This document shows positions 6,285-14,498 of a stretch of 17,035 bases of DNA, in pieces. The position numbers and the translations under genes were made by a program. The first letter of the stretch is position 1, and each line of letters opens with the position of its first letter. The DNA comes from Chloroflexota bacterium (GTDB taxonomy: Bacteria > Chloroflexota > Anaerolineae > Promineifilales > Promineifilaceae). The stretch is from the NCBI GenBank assembly GCA_024223125.1, contig JAAEOP010001095.1, positions 1 through 17,035 of the forward strand, read 5' to 3'. Under the pieces are notes generated by a model. It ran no database searches. It saw nothing but the letters and a program-made list of their open reading frames with translations, and was not told the origin of the DNA.

Positions 6285-8114
6285 ATGTCTGACAAAAACA
6301 ATATTCCTTATGCAAAATCCAAACTATACCGTATTCGCCACTCGGCCGCGCATGTGATGGCCGAAGCCGTACTGGTTCATTTTCCCGAAGCCAATTTGGC
6401 GATTGGCCCGCCTATTGAAGATGGCTTCTACTACGATTTTGATCTGGGGCAAAATGAAGCGGGCAAAGCGCGTACCTTTTCAGAAGAAGACCTGGCAAAG
6501 ATCGAAGCTACGATGAAGAAACTGCTCAAGAAAAATGCCCCCTTCCAACATTCTACAATGAGTGTAAATGAAGCACGCCAATTTTTTGCCGGCCAACCCT
6601 ATAAAATTGAGCTGATTGATGATTTGGCGGCCGGTAGATTGAATGAGAATGGAGAACCTACGGCCGTGCCCGCCAGCGAAGTCAGCATCTACCAACAGCG
6701 CGATTTTGTAGACCTATGTCGTGGACCGCACGTCAACTTTACCAAACAAGTTCGAGCCAACGCCGTTAAACTGCTGCGTACCGGCGGCGCATATTGGCGC
6801 GGCGATGAACACAGCGCACAATTGCAACGTATTTACGGTACTGCTTGGAATAATAAAGAAGAGTTGGCCGAATATCTGCACCATCTCGAAGAAGCCAAAG
6901 CCAGAGATCATCGTCGTTTGGGCAAACAATTGGGGTTGTTTCACATCTCCCAGCTAGTCGGTTCTGGTTTGCCCTTGTGGCTGCCCAATGGGGCCATCTT
7001 GCGGGAGACGCTAGAAAATTTCCTGCGTCAAGCACAACTACAACGGGGCTACCTGCCCGTCATTACCCCTCACATCGGCAAGCTCGATTTGTACATTACC
7101 AGCGGGCATTATCCTTATTATAAAGACAGCCAATATACGCCGATTGACGTAGACGAGGAACAGTTCATGCTCAAACCGATGAACTGTCCCCACCACATCG
7201 AAATCTACAAAAGCGATGCCCGCAGTTACCGCGATCTGCCCCTGCGCCTGGCCGAATTTGGTACTGTTTATCGTTACGAACAAAGCGGTGAACTCAATGG
7301 TCTGACACGAGTACGGGGCTTCACTGTAGACGATTCGCATCTCTTTGTTACGCCAGACCAACTAGAGGAAGAATTTATCGGTGTGGTAGACCTGATTCAA
7401 TACGTCTTCCAAACGATGGGTTTTTCTGACTTTCGCGCTCGTTTGGGAACAAATGACCCCAACAGCGACAAATACGCCGGTGCCCCAGAAATGTGGCAGA
7501 AAGGTGTTGCGGCTATTACAAAAGCGGCCGATAAAGCAGGCATGAACTACATCATCGAAGAAGGCGAAGCTGCCTTTTACGGCCCCAAACTAGACTTCAT
7601 CTTCCGCGATGTACTCAAGCGAGAATGGCAGTTAGGCACAGTACAGGTAGATTTCCTTTTGCCAGAGCGATTTGAACTGGAATACACCGGCGAAGATGGA
7701 CACAAACATCGTCCGGTCATGATTCACCGGGCTCCATTTGGCAGTATGGAACGTTTTGTAGGCATCTTGATAGAACATTTCAACGGTGCATTTCCGTTGT
7801 GGTTAGCGCCTGTACAGGTGATGATGGTTCCCATTGCTGACCGGCACATTGAGTACGCCAGCGAAGTAGCACACAAACTTCGTGCGGCCGGAATACGAGT
7901 AGAAGTAGACGGCAGCAGCGAACGCATGAACAAGAAAATTCGTAACGCCCAGTTACAGAAAATCCCTTACATGTTAGTCGTTGGTGATAAGGAAGCTGAA
8001 AAGGGTGCGGTGGCTGTACGTACGCGCACTGAAGAAGATCGCGGCGCTGTGCCCGTAGACAACTTCATTACCCAAACGACAACCTTAATTACGACTAAGA
8101 GCATGGAACTCTGA
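6285..8114 (+). CDS. thrS: Threonyl-tRNA synthetase (first copy, no TGS domain)
   Basis: The start is the ATG at 6285 with GGAG nine bases before it; the TTG at 6270 is not supported. The 609-residue enzyme joins threonine to tRNA(Thr) in the cytoplasm. The usual N-terminal TGS domain (about 60 residues) is missing. The protein starts directly with the second, editing domain (about 10-205), with its zinc-site-like HSAAH (His19, His23) and CRGPH (Cys145, His149). The class II catalytic core has the zinc ligands Cys301 (MNCPHH), His352 (DDSHLF) and His481 (IHRAPFGSMER), plus the motif 2 loop RVRGFTVDD. The anticodon-binding domain covers about 510-600. All key residues are present. Expression is under the T-box leader. 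A second thrS follows after a terminator. Confidence 0.97.
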   Translation: MSDKNNIPYAKSKLYRIRHSAAHVMAEAVLVHFPEANLAIGPPIEDGFYYDFDLGQNEAGKARTFSEEDLAKIEATMKKLLKKNAPFQHSTMSVNEARQFFAGQPYKIELIDDLAAGRLNENGEPTAVPASEVSIYQQRDFVDLCRGPHVNFTKQVRANAVKLLRTGGAYWRGDEHSAQLQRIYGTAWNNKEELAEYLHHLEEAKARDHRRLGKQLGLFHISQLVGSGLPLWLPNGAILRETLENFLRQAQLQRGYLPVITPHIGKLDLYITSGHYPYYKDSQYTPIDVDEEQFMLKPMNCPHHIEIYKSDARSYRDLPLRLAEFGTVYRYEQSGELNGLTRVRGFTVDDSHLFVTPDQLEEEFIGVVDLIQYVFQTMGFSDFRARLGTNDPNSDKYAGAPEMWQKGVAAITKAADKAGMNYIIEEGEAAFYGPKLDFIFRDVLKREWQLGTVQVDFLLPERFELEYTGEDGHKHRPVMIHRAPFGSMERFVGILIEHFNGAFPLWLAPVQVMMVPIADRHIEYASEVAHKLRAAGIRVEVDGSSERMNKKIRNAQLQKIPYMLVVGDKEAEKGAVAVRTRTEEDRGAVPVDNFITQTTTLITTKSMEL

Positions 8115-8127
8115 GCGGATTCCAGCG

Positions 8128-8153
8128 AACAGTTTTCAGCAAACAGTTTTCAG
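8128..8153 (+). repeat. Short direct repeat after the first thrS
   Basis: AACAGTTTTCAG occurs at 8128-8139 and again at 8142-8153, two bases apart. It resembles the low-complexity CAG-rich repeat inside the T-box leader in style but not in exact sequence. Confidence 0.6.
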
Positions 8154-8155
8154 TT

Positions 8156-8182
8156 AAGCCGCTCAAATGAGCGGCTTTTTTT
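8156..8182 (+). terminator. Rho-independent terminator between the two thrS genes
   Basis: AAGCCGCTC (8156-8164) pairs with GAGCGGCTT (8169-8177) around AAAT, and seven Ts (8176-8182) end it. It should stop most transcription from the first thrS. Confidence 0.9.
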
Positions 8183-8185
8183 GTA

Positions 8186-8206
8186 GGACAAAACGGCGTT
8201 TTGTCC
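8186..8206. repeat. Perfect 9-bp hairpin before the second thrS
   Basis: GGACAAAAC (8186-8194) pairs with GTTTTGTCC (8198-8206) around GGC. It stands nine bases before the GGAGG ribosome binding site (8216-8220) of the second thrS and could influence its translation or mRNA stability. Confidence 0.7.
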
Positions 8207-8225
8207 GTTAAATTTGGAGGTTGTC

Positions 8226-10026
8226 ATGCCCGAAGAAAATGCAACCCCTTATGAAGAATCTAAGTTATACCGGTTGCGGCACACGGCCGCACATATACTA
8301 GCTCAAGCCGTATTAGAACTGTATCCCAATGCCAAATTGGGCATTGGTCCCCCCATCGAGAATGGCTTCTACTACGATTTTGATCTGGGCGTGAATGAAG
8401 CTGGTAACCGGTGCAGTTTCAAAGAAGATGATTTGCCCCGAATCGAAAAACGGATGCGGCAAATTATCGTCGGACGGTTTGAATTATTGTACCGTGAACT
8501 GAGTTTAGATGAGGCCAGAAACCTGTTTCAAGATCAGCCCTACAAGTTGGAACTAATCGAAGCATTGGGGCAGGAAAACCAGATCATCAGTACGTACCGG
8601 CAAGATAGTTTTGAGGATTTGTGCCGGGGACCGCATGTCGCCTACACAGGTCAAATTCGGCCAGACGCGCTTAAATTGATGAGTATTGCCGGAGCTTATT
8701 GGCGCGGGGATGAAAAACGGCCGATGTTGCAACGAATCTATGGCACAGCTTGGCCTAACAAAAAAGCATTAAAACAGCATCTAAACATGTTAGAAGAAGC
8801 TCGCCAACGGGATCATCGGAAATTGGGCCGTGAACTGGAAATCTTTATTTTGGATGATGACGTGGGGCCGGGTTTACCCTTGTGGCTACCCAATGGCAAC
8901 ATCTTGCGAGAGGAATTGGAAAAACTGGCCCATGAAATGGAAGACATCAGCGGATATGTCCGTGTTTCCACACCACATATTGCTAAAGAATCGCTCTATC
9001 TACGCAGTGGTCACTTGCCCTATTATGTGGATGAAATGTACCCGGCGATGGAACGGGAAGAGGCAACATATTATTTGAGACCAATGAACTGCCCCTTTCA
9101 TCACAAGATTTTTGGCAGCAAACCACGCAGTTACCGGGACTTGCCCTTGCGATTGGCTGAATATGGCATGGTGTACCGGTATGAGCAGAGCGGGGCGTTA
9201 CTGGGCTTGCTGCGGGTGCGGGGCAATCAACAAAATGATGCCCATATTTACTGTTCTGAAGGACCAATTTGAAGCGGAGTTTATGGGTGTGATGGAACTG
9301 TATCGCCATTATTTTGATTTGTTTGGCATTGAGAAGTATGTGATGCAGTTGAGCAAACATAGTTCTGAAGGATTGGGCAAAAAATATGTGGATAACGCCC
9401 CTATGTGGTTAAAGATGGAAGATTTGATACGACAGGTTATGTTGAAAGAGAATGTGCCTTTTGTCGAAGCGGCTGACGAAGCAGCTTTTTATGGACCAAA
9501 GATTGACGTGCAGGTGTGGAGCACTATCGGCCGTGAGTTTTCTATAGCCACAAATCAAGTTGATTTTGTACAGCCGCCTCGTTTTGACCTGACGTTTACA
9601 AATGATCACGGCCAGGAGGAGACGCCGCTTTGTATCCACCGGGCGCCATTAGGCAGTTATGAGCGGTTTATTGGCTTTTTGATTGAGCATTATGCGGGCA
9701 AGTTTCCCGTCTGGCTGGCTCCGGAGCAGGTGCGGGTGATTCCGATTACAGACGCCCATCATGAATATGTACGGCGGTTGGTTGACCGGTTGAAAGCGGC
9801 CGATATACGGGCACAGGCAATGTTGGGCCAGGATCGGATGAACGCCAAGATTCGACAGGCGCAGCAGATGAAGGTTCCGTACATGTTAATTGTGGGGAAT
9901 AAGGAGATGACCGAGGAAACAGTATCGGTGCGGGAACGAGATGGCAAACGGCAGTCAGGGATTTCTGTGGCGGCATTTGTGGCACATGTACGAGAGGTGA
10001 TTAACGGCCGTACCCCTCATCTCTAA
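8226..10026 (+). pseudogene. thrS: Threonyl-tRNA synthetase, second copy, broken by a one-base frameshift
   Basis: The start is the ATG at 8226 after TTTGGAGG. The first frame codes 348 residues and stops at 9272. The rest of the enzyme continues in the +1 frame to 10026. Removing one G of the GG at 9261-9262 joins CSE to DQFEAEFMG and restores a 599-residue protein. Like its neighbour it lacks TGS. Editing residues His19, His23, Cys133 and His137 and the zinc ligands Cys289, His340 and the His of CIHRAPLGS are kept. The motif 2 loop reads RVRGNQQNDAH where the family has RGFT, so two conserved residues are changed close to the frameshift. It is clearly diverged from the first copy, not a recent duplicate. 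It could be a true pseudogene, or an intact gene with a sequencing error. Confidence 0.85.
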
Positions 10027-10066
10027 CAGACTGTCAGAAAAGAAAAATGGCGATACCGTAAAAGCC

Positions 10067-10140
10067 TTGTATACCCGGATAGGGGAAACATGGGTAAAAA
10101 AACAAAGAAAAATCACTGTCCTTCCCATCCGTGTATACAA
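10067..10140. repeat. Imperfect long inverted repeat between convergent thrS copy and histidine kinase
   Basis: TTGTATACCCGGATAGGGGA (10067-10086) is nearly complementary to the stretch ending GTATACAA (10133-10140). The outer eight bases match perfectly, and the arms are about 35 bases apart. There is no good T-run. It may act as a weak bidirectional terminator, or be a remnant of a small mobile repeat. Confidence 0.5.
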
Positions 10141-10143
10141 ATA

Positions 10144-11601
10144 TTAATTCATGGGCAATTTCACGCTAAAATTGCTACCCACACCAACCTCACTGGTAAC
10201 ATTAATTTCGCCATTGTGAGCCTCCACCAAACTTTTGACGATGGCCAGACCCAACCCCGTGCCCACAGCAAGCTGCTGGTGCCCTTTTACTCTTTTGTAG
10301 CTCTCAAAGATGAAAGGGAGTTCATCTTCGGGAATACCGTAACCGGTATCCTTTACTTCGACAAGAGCGCGACGCCCATTAACAGCCGTATTAACACAAA
10401 CAGACCCATTTTCAGGCGTATACTTAATCGCGTTGGAAATAAGATTCAGCAAAATACGCTCAATCTTTTTCTCATCGCCTGTAATGACAATTGGATTAGG
10501 TACCTGATCAAAAGTTAAATCAATCTGCTTTTCCTGTGCCTGCGCCTGCACCGCTTCGGCCGTGGTTTTCAGCAACAAAGCCAGGTCAAATTGTGTCAGG
10601 TCCAGTTCAACGCCACTACCGGATTGCAGCTTTTCTAGATCCAGGATGTTGTTAACGATTTCCAACAACGTTTCCTGGCTACGCAGAATCACGTTGGCAA
10701 TTTGTGTTTGTTGTTCACGGGTTAATTCCCGATCACGCATAATGCTGCCGTATCCTTTGATGCTGGTTAAAGGGGTACGCATATCATGGGTTAACACGGC
10801 TAGAAACTGATCTTTTTCTGCGTTTAATTCTTCCAGGCGTTCATTGGCTTCGGCCAAATCTTGCGTCCGTAACGTGACCAATTCTTCAAGGTTTTCCATT
10901 TGCTTACGGGCATTACGGACGGTCACTCGGAAGGAATAGGAGGAGAGGATAATGGGTAATACAAAAATGGCTAACCCTAACAGACCAAACTGGGTAACGG
11001 CCGTAAATACCAACCCTCCTCCTACCGCCATCACCGTAATATTCATCGGGCTGGCCCACCGATTTTCTACCCACATCCCCAGCGGTTTAATATTGTGAAC
11101 CATATAAATAATCAGGGCCAAGAGCCAGAAATTAACCTGGTCGCCGACTACTGCGCCAAGAAGCCAGGGTAAGGTACGTCCCAAAATCGTCTCCGTACCC
11201 ATCCAGTCGCCCACTACTGTGTACGCAATACCGGCCAGCAATATGGAAATGGCTTGCATCCCCGCATTCACACCCAACCGTTCAATTTCCGCAGACCAAA
11301 CACGCTGACCTGACCGTAAATTCACAATCCATAACCCAATTTCAGCGATAGCGGCTACAGTGCCGCCCACAACCGGCCCATACAATCCCACCGTAGCATA
11401 ACTCATTCCCCCACTTACAGAAACACCAAATCTGCCCCCCACCATATAAGTCATTGTACTTTGGGCCGCAATAGCAATAATCAGCAAAAGGATCAAAGTA
11501 ATTTGATCCTCAAGTGTCGTAAAAATATATGCTCCCCAAATCACTATTGCTATACCTGTGAAAGTGAGGAGGCCAGAATAAATTCTCTTCAGTTTGAACA
11601 T
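10144..11601 (-). CDS. Membrane-bound sensor histidine kinase
   Basis: The frame could begin at a TTG at 11709, but that would overlap the upstream terminator, so the ATG at 11601 (485 residues) is chosen. Its ribosome binding site is weak. Residues 8-225 hold six or more membrane helices forming the input domain. A coiled-coil-like stretch (225-265) leads to the HisKA domain with the phospho-acceptor His272 in THDMRTPL. The HATPase domain has NLISNAIKY (Asn386, Asn390), DTGYGIP (418-424) and GTGLGLAIVK (448-457). All ATP-binding boxes are intact. It autophosphorylates and passes the phosphate to a response regulator, but none is encoded in this window, so it is an orphan kinase. The signal is unknown. 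It lies downstream of the secreted protease gene but behind a terminator. Confidence 0.93.
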   Translation of the reverse strand: MFKLKRIYSGLLTFTGIAIVIWGAYIFTTLEDQITLILLLIIAIAAQSTMTYMVGGRFGVSVSGGMSYATVGLYGPVVGGTVAAIAEIGLWIVNLRSGQRVWSAEIERLGVNAGMQAISILLAGIAYTVVGDWMGTETILGRTLPWLLGAVVGDQVNFWLLALIIYMVHNIKPLGMWVENRWASPMNITVMAVGGGLVFTAVTQFGLLGLAIFVLPIILSSYSFRVTVRNARKQMENLEELVTLRTQDLAEANERLEELNAEKDQFLAVLTHDMRTPLTSIKGYGSIMRDRELTREQQTQIANVILRSQETLLEIVNNILDLEKLQSGSGVELDLTQFDLALLLKTTAEAVQAQAQEKQIDLTFDQVPNPIVITGDEKKIERILLNLISNAIKYTPENGSVCVNTAVNGRRALVEVKDTGYGIPEDELPFIFESYKRVKGHQQLAVGTGLGLAIVKSLVEAHNGEINVTSEVGVGSNFSVKLPMN

Positions 11602-11670
11602 ATATGTTCTTAATCTAACAATTTGTTTGATACAAGGTGTGGATGATTTAGGCTCAACTTTAATACAAAA

Positions 11671-11700
11671 CCCCCATGATGCACATAGGACATCATGGGG
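11671..11700 (-). terminator. Terminator after the S8 protease gene
   Basis: CCCCATGATG and CATCATGGGG form a 10-bp stem with a loop of about nine bases. On the minus strand it is followed by GTTTTGT, a modest T-run. It separates the protease gene from the histidine kinase gene. Confidence 0.7.
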
Positions 11701-11737
11701 AATAGGCAAAAATTAACGGTGAGTTGATGGTTTTTTG

Positions 11738-13375
11738 CTAATCGCTGTAATCGGTCAGCCCTGTCCAAGAGTAGCCACCCGTCCAGGAGTAACCACCCGT
11801 CCAAGAATAACCGCCTGTCCAAGAGTAGCCGCCTGTCCAGGAATAACCGCCTGTCCAGGAGTAGCCGCTTTGCCACACGTCCTGGTCAGTCCATTCGTTC
11901 CAATCGGTGTTGCCCGTCCAGGAGTAACCGCCCGTCCAAGAGTAACCTCCTGTCCAAGAATAGCCACCTGTCCAAGAGTAACCACCTGTCCAGGAGTAAC
12001 CGCCGGTCCAGGAGTACCCTGAAGCATCTGTGATGGGATGACCGGTTTCATCTACGATAACAAATTCACCATCCTGGAAAGTGACCGGACCAACGTACAG
12101 GTCCCCAGGCGTCATGTTGGCATTGGCTTCTCCGGCGGGTGGATTGAGTACGGCCGTGCCCGCATCAGTTCTGCCCGCGCCCTGTTGGAAAATACTCCAA
12201 GCCAGTGAATCATCGGCATAAGCTGCCGGTCGGGCTGAATCCATCAGCGCAAATTTCACCTGGTTGGGGGTCATCCCTGGATTAGCTTCTACCATCAGGG
12301 CTACAACGCCAGACGTTACGGCCGTGGCCGACGATGTCCCCGCAATCTGATAAAATCGGTCTCGAATGTGGGCATCTTCATTTTCTATGGCCCAGTTTGT
12401 CCGATTCTTAACCGTCGTCACCATATGCGCCCCAGGCGACACGATATCAGGCTTTACAAAACCAGTTTCTGTCGGGCCCGCGCCACTAAACGGGGTTATA
12501 TAATCATCGCTCTCGTCAGTAGGAGTAAAATTATCTGTGTAAGCCCCAACTGTAATGACAAATGGATCATTCCCCGGTGCGGAAATTGTCATCGGGTCCG
12601 ACCCATTGTTACCGGCGGCCGCAACGACGACCACACCCGCATCCCACAACATTTCCACAGCCTGGTTAATTGGGTCAGCCCAATAAGGGCTGTTGATGCC
12701 CCCAACAAGCGAAAGGTTGACCACCCGAATATTGTAAGCATCTTTATTTTGCAATATCCAATCTAGCCCCTCGACAATATCCGTATAATTTCCTTTTCCC
12801 TCTCCATCCAACACCCGAACATCAATCAAATTTACTTTCGGAGCGATACCAATGGCTCCATTAGAATCTTCGCGTAGATTTCCAATGAGGCTGGCCATCA
12901 TTGTACCGTGCCCATGTGCGTCAGCTTTACGGGGCCCATTATCCAGAGCATCATAACGGGCAATGATGCGCCGTCGATTCCAGGACATACGCAAAATACC
13001 CGAATCAACAACGGCCACGCCAATACCATCTCCTTCATACCCGGCCGCCCAGACCTGATCTACCCCCATCACTTCAGGAGCATCCATTTCTGGCGCATTG
13101 CCGGCCGCCTGAACCAGACCATCTTCATGAACGGCTACAATACGTGTATCTGCGATCAGGGCTGCAACTTTAGCCTGAGGAACCATCGCCGACACACTAT
13201 TGATAATAGTTAGCTCTTCTTGCAGGACGCCAGCGTATTCCTTCACGATTTCGGCCGCAGTATTCGTATCCTTTGCCTGCACAATTAAAGGAACGGCCGT
13301 GTGAGATTCGGCCGCAGTGGTCAAAAACATCATCACGGCTATAAAAACAACAATTAAAAGTGTTAAGCGCTTCAT
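11738..13375 (-). CDS. Secreted S8 (subtilisin-like) serine protease with GYSWTG repeat tail
   Basis: A 545-residue secreted protease. A signal peptide covers about 1-23. An I9-like propeptide, which normally assists folding and inhibits until cleaved, covers about 28-90. The catalytic domain has the complete triad: Asp124 in AVVDSG, His156 in HGHGT, and Ser348 in AGTSSATA. The oxyanion Asn256 is in AAAGNNG. The second His of the common HGTH motif is Met159. The tail (452-545) consists of six GYSWTG hexapeptides, an acidic Trp-rich linker (NTDWNEWTDQDVWQS), six more GYSWTG and LTDYSD. The tail could serve surface attachment, binding or self-assembly; this is not known. AAAGGAG stands before the ATG. 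A terminator follows the gene. Confidence 0.95.
   Translation of the reverse strand: MKRLTLLIVVFIAVMMFLTTAAESHTAVPLIVQAKDTNTAAEIVKEYAGVLQEELTIINSVSAMVPQAKVAALIADTRIVAVHEDGLVQAAGNAPEMDAPEVMGVDQVWAAGYEGDGIGVAVVDSGILRMSWNRRRIIARYDALDNGPRKADAHGHGTMMASLIGNLREDSNGAIGIAPKVNLIDVRVLDGEGKGNYTDIVEGLDWILQNKDAYNIRVVNLSLVGGINSPYWADPINQAVEMLWDAGVVVVAAAGNNGSDPMTISAPGNDPFVITVGAYTDNFTPTDESDDYITPFSGAGPTETGFVKPDIVSPGAHMVTTVKNRTNWAIENEDAHIRDRFYQIAGTSSATAVTSGVVALMVEANPGMTPNQVKFALMDSARPAAYADDSLAWSIFQQGAGRTDAGTAVLNPPAGEANANMTPGDLYVGPVTFQDGEFVIVDETGHPITDASGYSWTGGYSWTGGYSWTGGYSWTGGYSWTGGYSWTGNTDWNEWTDQDVWQSGYSWTGGYSWTGGYSWTGGYSWTGGYSWTGGYSWTGLTDYSD
11754..12019 (-). repeat. Two blocks of six 18-bp tandem repeats coding GYSWTG
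   Basis: Each 18-bp unit codes the same six residues. The units differ from each other at third codon positions (for example Gly GGC/GGT, Tyr TAT/TAC, Ser TCT/TCC), while the peptide stays unchanged. The two blocks, about 11754-11864 and about 11911-12019, are separated by a 15-residue coding linker. Confidence 0.93.
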
Positions 13376-13898
13376 GTTACTACTCCTTTGTCACTCCCCG
13401 GATTGATGGGAAGCACCATGACGCTATTATAAATATTATTCAATGAGATGCAGGGATCCCCTCAGCCCTCAACTACAGTATCAATGAAGCCGACAACCTT
13501 TACAATGGGAAATTTGATGAATGACTTAAGGCCTATTGTTTTATTGAGTCTGCCTCTGCAAACGCAATCTGGTCTGGAGTTGGACTTTGAAGCACGGCCG
13601 CAAAAATCACCGCGGCCGTTTTGCACTTACGTACAGGTTCCCCACCAGATCAAACTTGTCCTCAACCCCAGCGGCGGCTACCAGGATAGTAAAGCGGCGC
13701 TGTGCAGCCAAAGTCTTGTATGAAAATCGTTTACACACCGACACTGAAAATCCAGAAAGGGACTATGCTACCTTGATGCAAAAGCATTGCAGAAATCATT
13801 TCCCTGTTAATCGATCACGAAAGATTAAATCCCACAGATCTAATTGCTCACTTTCAACCCTGAGCCAATCATATTCTCTTAATCTTTCTCCAAAATGA
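13376..13898. other. Non-coding stretch upstream of the S8 protease gene
   Basis: No convincing gene is seen. Two CGGCCG sites lie at about 13594-13617. On the minus strand a frame without start codon (13607-13762) reads like protein (for example RRFTILVAAAGVEDKFD) and may be a gene remnant. A possible protease promoter lies at the left end. Confidence 0.4.
13426..13431 (-). promoter_or_regulatory. Possible -10 box of the S8 protease gene
   Basis: The minus strand reads TATAAT here, giving a start near 13419 and a leader of about 45 nt. No good -35 box lies at the right distance, so activator dependence is possible. Confidence 0.35.
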
Positions 13899-13926
13899 TT
13901 GACACATCAACCGGAATCTTTATAAT
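13899..13926 (+). promoter_or_regulatory. Consensus promoter of the CBM48-like gene
   Basis: Perfect TTGACA (13899-13904) and TATAAT (13921-13926) are separated by 16 bp, the same spacing as the thrS promoter. The start should be near 13933, about 107 nt before the ATG at 14040. Confidence 0.8.
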
Positions 13927-13937
13927 ATGCTCGGAGT

Positions 13938-14009
13938 CCAGATGAAATAACAATCTGGCGTATTTTGAGAATTTGAAAGAAAGAAGGCCGCTCATGTGGG
14001 CGGCTTTTT
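13938..14009 (+). promoter_or_regulatory. Leader with hairpin and terminator-like attenuator before the CBM48-like gene
   Basis: Between promoter and gene are a hairpin CCAGAT/ATCTGG (13938-13943, 13953-13958) and then a GC-rich stem GCCGCTC/GGGCGGC (13987-13993, 13998-14004) followed by TTTTT (14005-14009). The second element looks like a rho-independent terminator placed before the coding region. Transcription would either end here as a small RNA of about 78 nt or continue. Confidence 0.6.
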
Positions 14010-14039
14010 CTATGTCTAAAAAAACAGGAGACAAGACAA

Positions 14040-14339
14040 ATGTTGAAGAAGAAATTTTTTAAAACAAAAGAAGAATGTGAAGTTACATTTGAATTCAATA
14101 ATGAAAATGCTCAAGAAGTAAAATTGGTCGGCGAATTTAATGGTTGGGAACCCATCGCCATGAAGAAGCTCAAAAAAGGCCCCTTCAAGACCAAAGTCCG
14201 TATGCCCAAAGAAGGCCAGTTCCAATTCCGTTACCTCATCAATGAGGAAATCTGGCAGAATGACGAAGCGGCCGACGCCTATTGGCCCAATGAGCATGGC
14301 GCCGACAACAGCGTTGTTTTCACCTTCTCGCAAAATTAA
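14040..14339 (+). CDS. Small glycogen-binding-like protein (CBM48 / isoamylase early set domain)
   Basis: A 99-residue protein that consists of one domain. The pattern VKLVGEFNGWEP (27-38), followed by KGPFKTKVRMP and FQFRYLINEEIWQNDEAAD, matches the beta-sandwich carbohydrate-binding module of the isoamylase early set and AMPK glycogen-binding families. In those families the NGW tryptophan and nearby residues contact alpha-glucan chains. No enzyme domain, signal peptide or membrane segment is present, so it would act in the cytoplasm alone or with a partner. The N-terminus is rich in lysine. AGGAG (14026-14030) stands nine bases before the ATG. A leader with attenuator-like structure precedes it. 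The carbohydrate role is inferred from the fold only. Confidence 0.85.
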   Translation: MLKKKFFKTKEECEVTFEFNNENAQEVKLVGEFNGWEPIAMKKLKKGPFKTKVRMPKEGQFQFRYLINEEIWQNDEAADAYWPNEHGADNSVVFTFSQN

Positions 14340-14458
14340 GCATTAGTAGAGATGGATACACGGATGACACGGATTAGATGGATTCTCATCGGTTTTTCTT
14401 AATTAATATCCGCGATAATCCTGAAAATCTGCGTTCATCCGCGTACTATTAAAGAAAG
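14340..14458. repeat. Intergenic inverted repeat with CGGAT / ATCCG words
   Basis: The left part has ACACGGATGACACGGATT (14358-14375). The right part (14426-14444) has TCTGCGTTCATCCGCGT, roughly the reverse complement. Words of the type ATCCGCG and AATCCTG recur between them. This looks like a dispersed intergenic repeat of CGGAT-type units. No gene is seen. Confidence 0.55.
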
Positions 14459-14482
14459 GGTCTGGCTTGCCAGACCTTTTTT
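14459..14482. terminator. Rho-independent terminator between convergent genes
   Basis: GGTCTGG pairs with CCAGACC around CTTG, extended by an A-run on the left, with six Ts at 14477-14482. It ends the CBM48-like transcript and, with CTTTCTTT on the other strand, probably also the minus-strand transcript from 15497. Confidence 0.88.
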
Positions 14483-14498
14483 ATTAAGTCTACGGCCG

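Noticed and set aside
9250..9275. Programmed frameshift in the second thrS
   Set aside because: No slippery heptamer, internal Shine-Dalgarno or stimulatory hairpin is visible, and ThrRS is not known for this. Decay or sequencing error is simpler.
8226..10026. Second thrS as self-resistance gene for an antibiotic cluster
   Set aside because: Duplicate thrS genes can give such resistance, but no biosynthetic genes are in the window and the copy is broken.
11602..11709. N-terminal extension of the histidine kinase from a TTG at 11709
   Set aside because: It would be translated through the terminator hairpin at 11671-11700 and adds 36 residues unlike a membrane input domain.
11754..12019. CRISPR-like array
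   Set aside because: The 18-bp units are contiguous without unique spacers and lie inside a coding frame. No cas genes are present.
11735..12022. Repeat-rich open frames on both strands over the protease tail
   Set aside because: They are other-frame readings of the 18-bp GYSWTG repeats. Only the protease frame keeps the peptide constant while silent positions vary.
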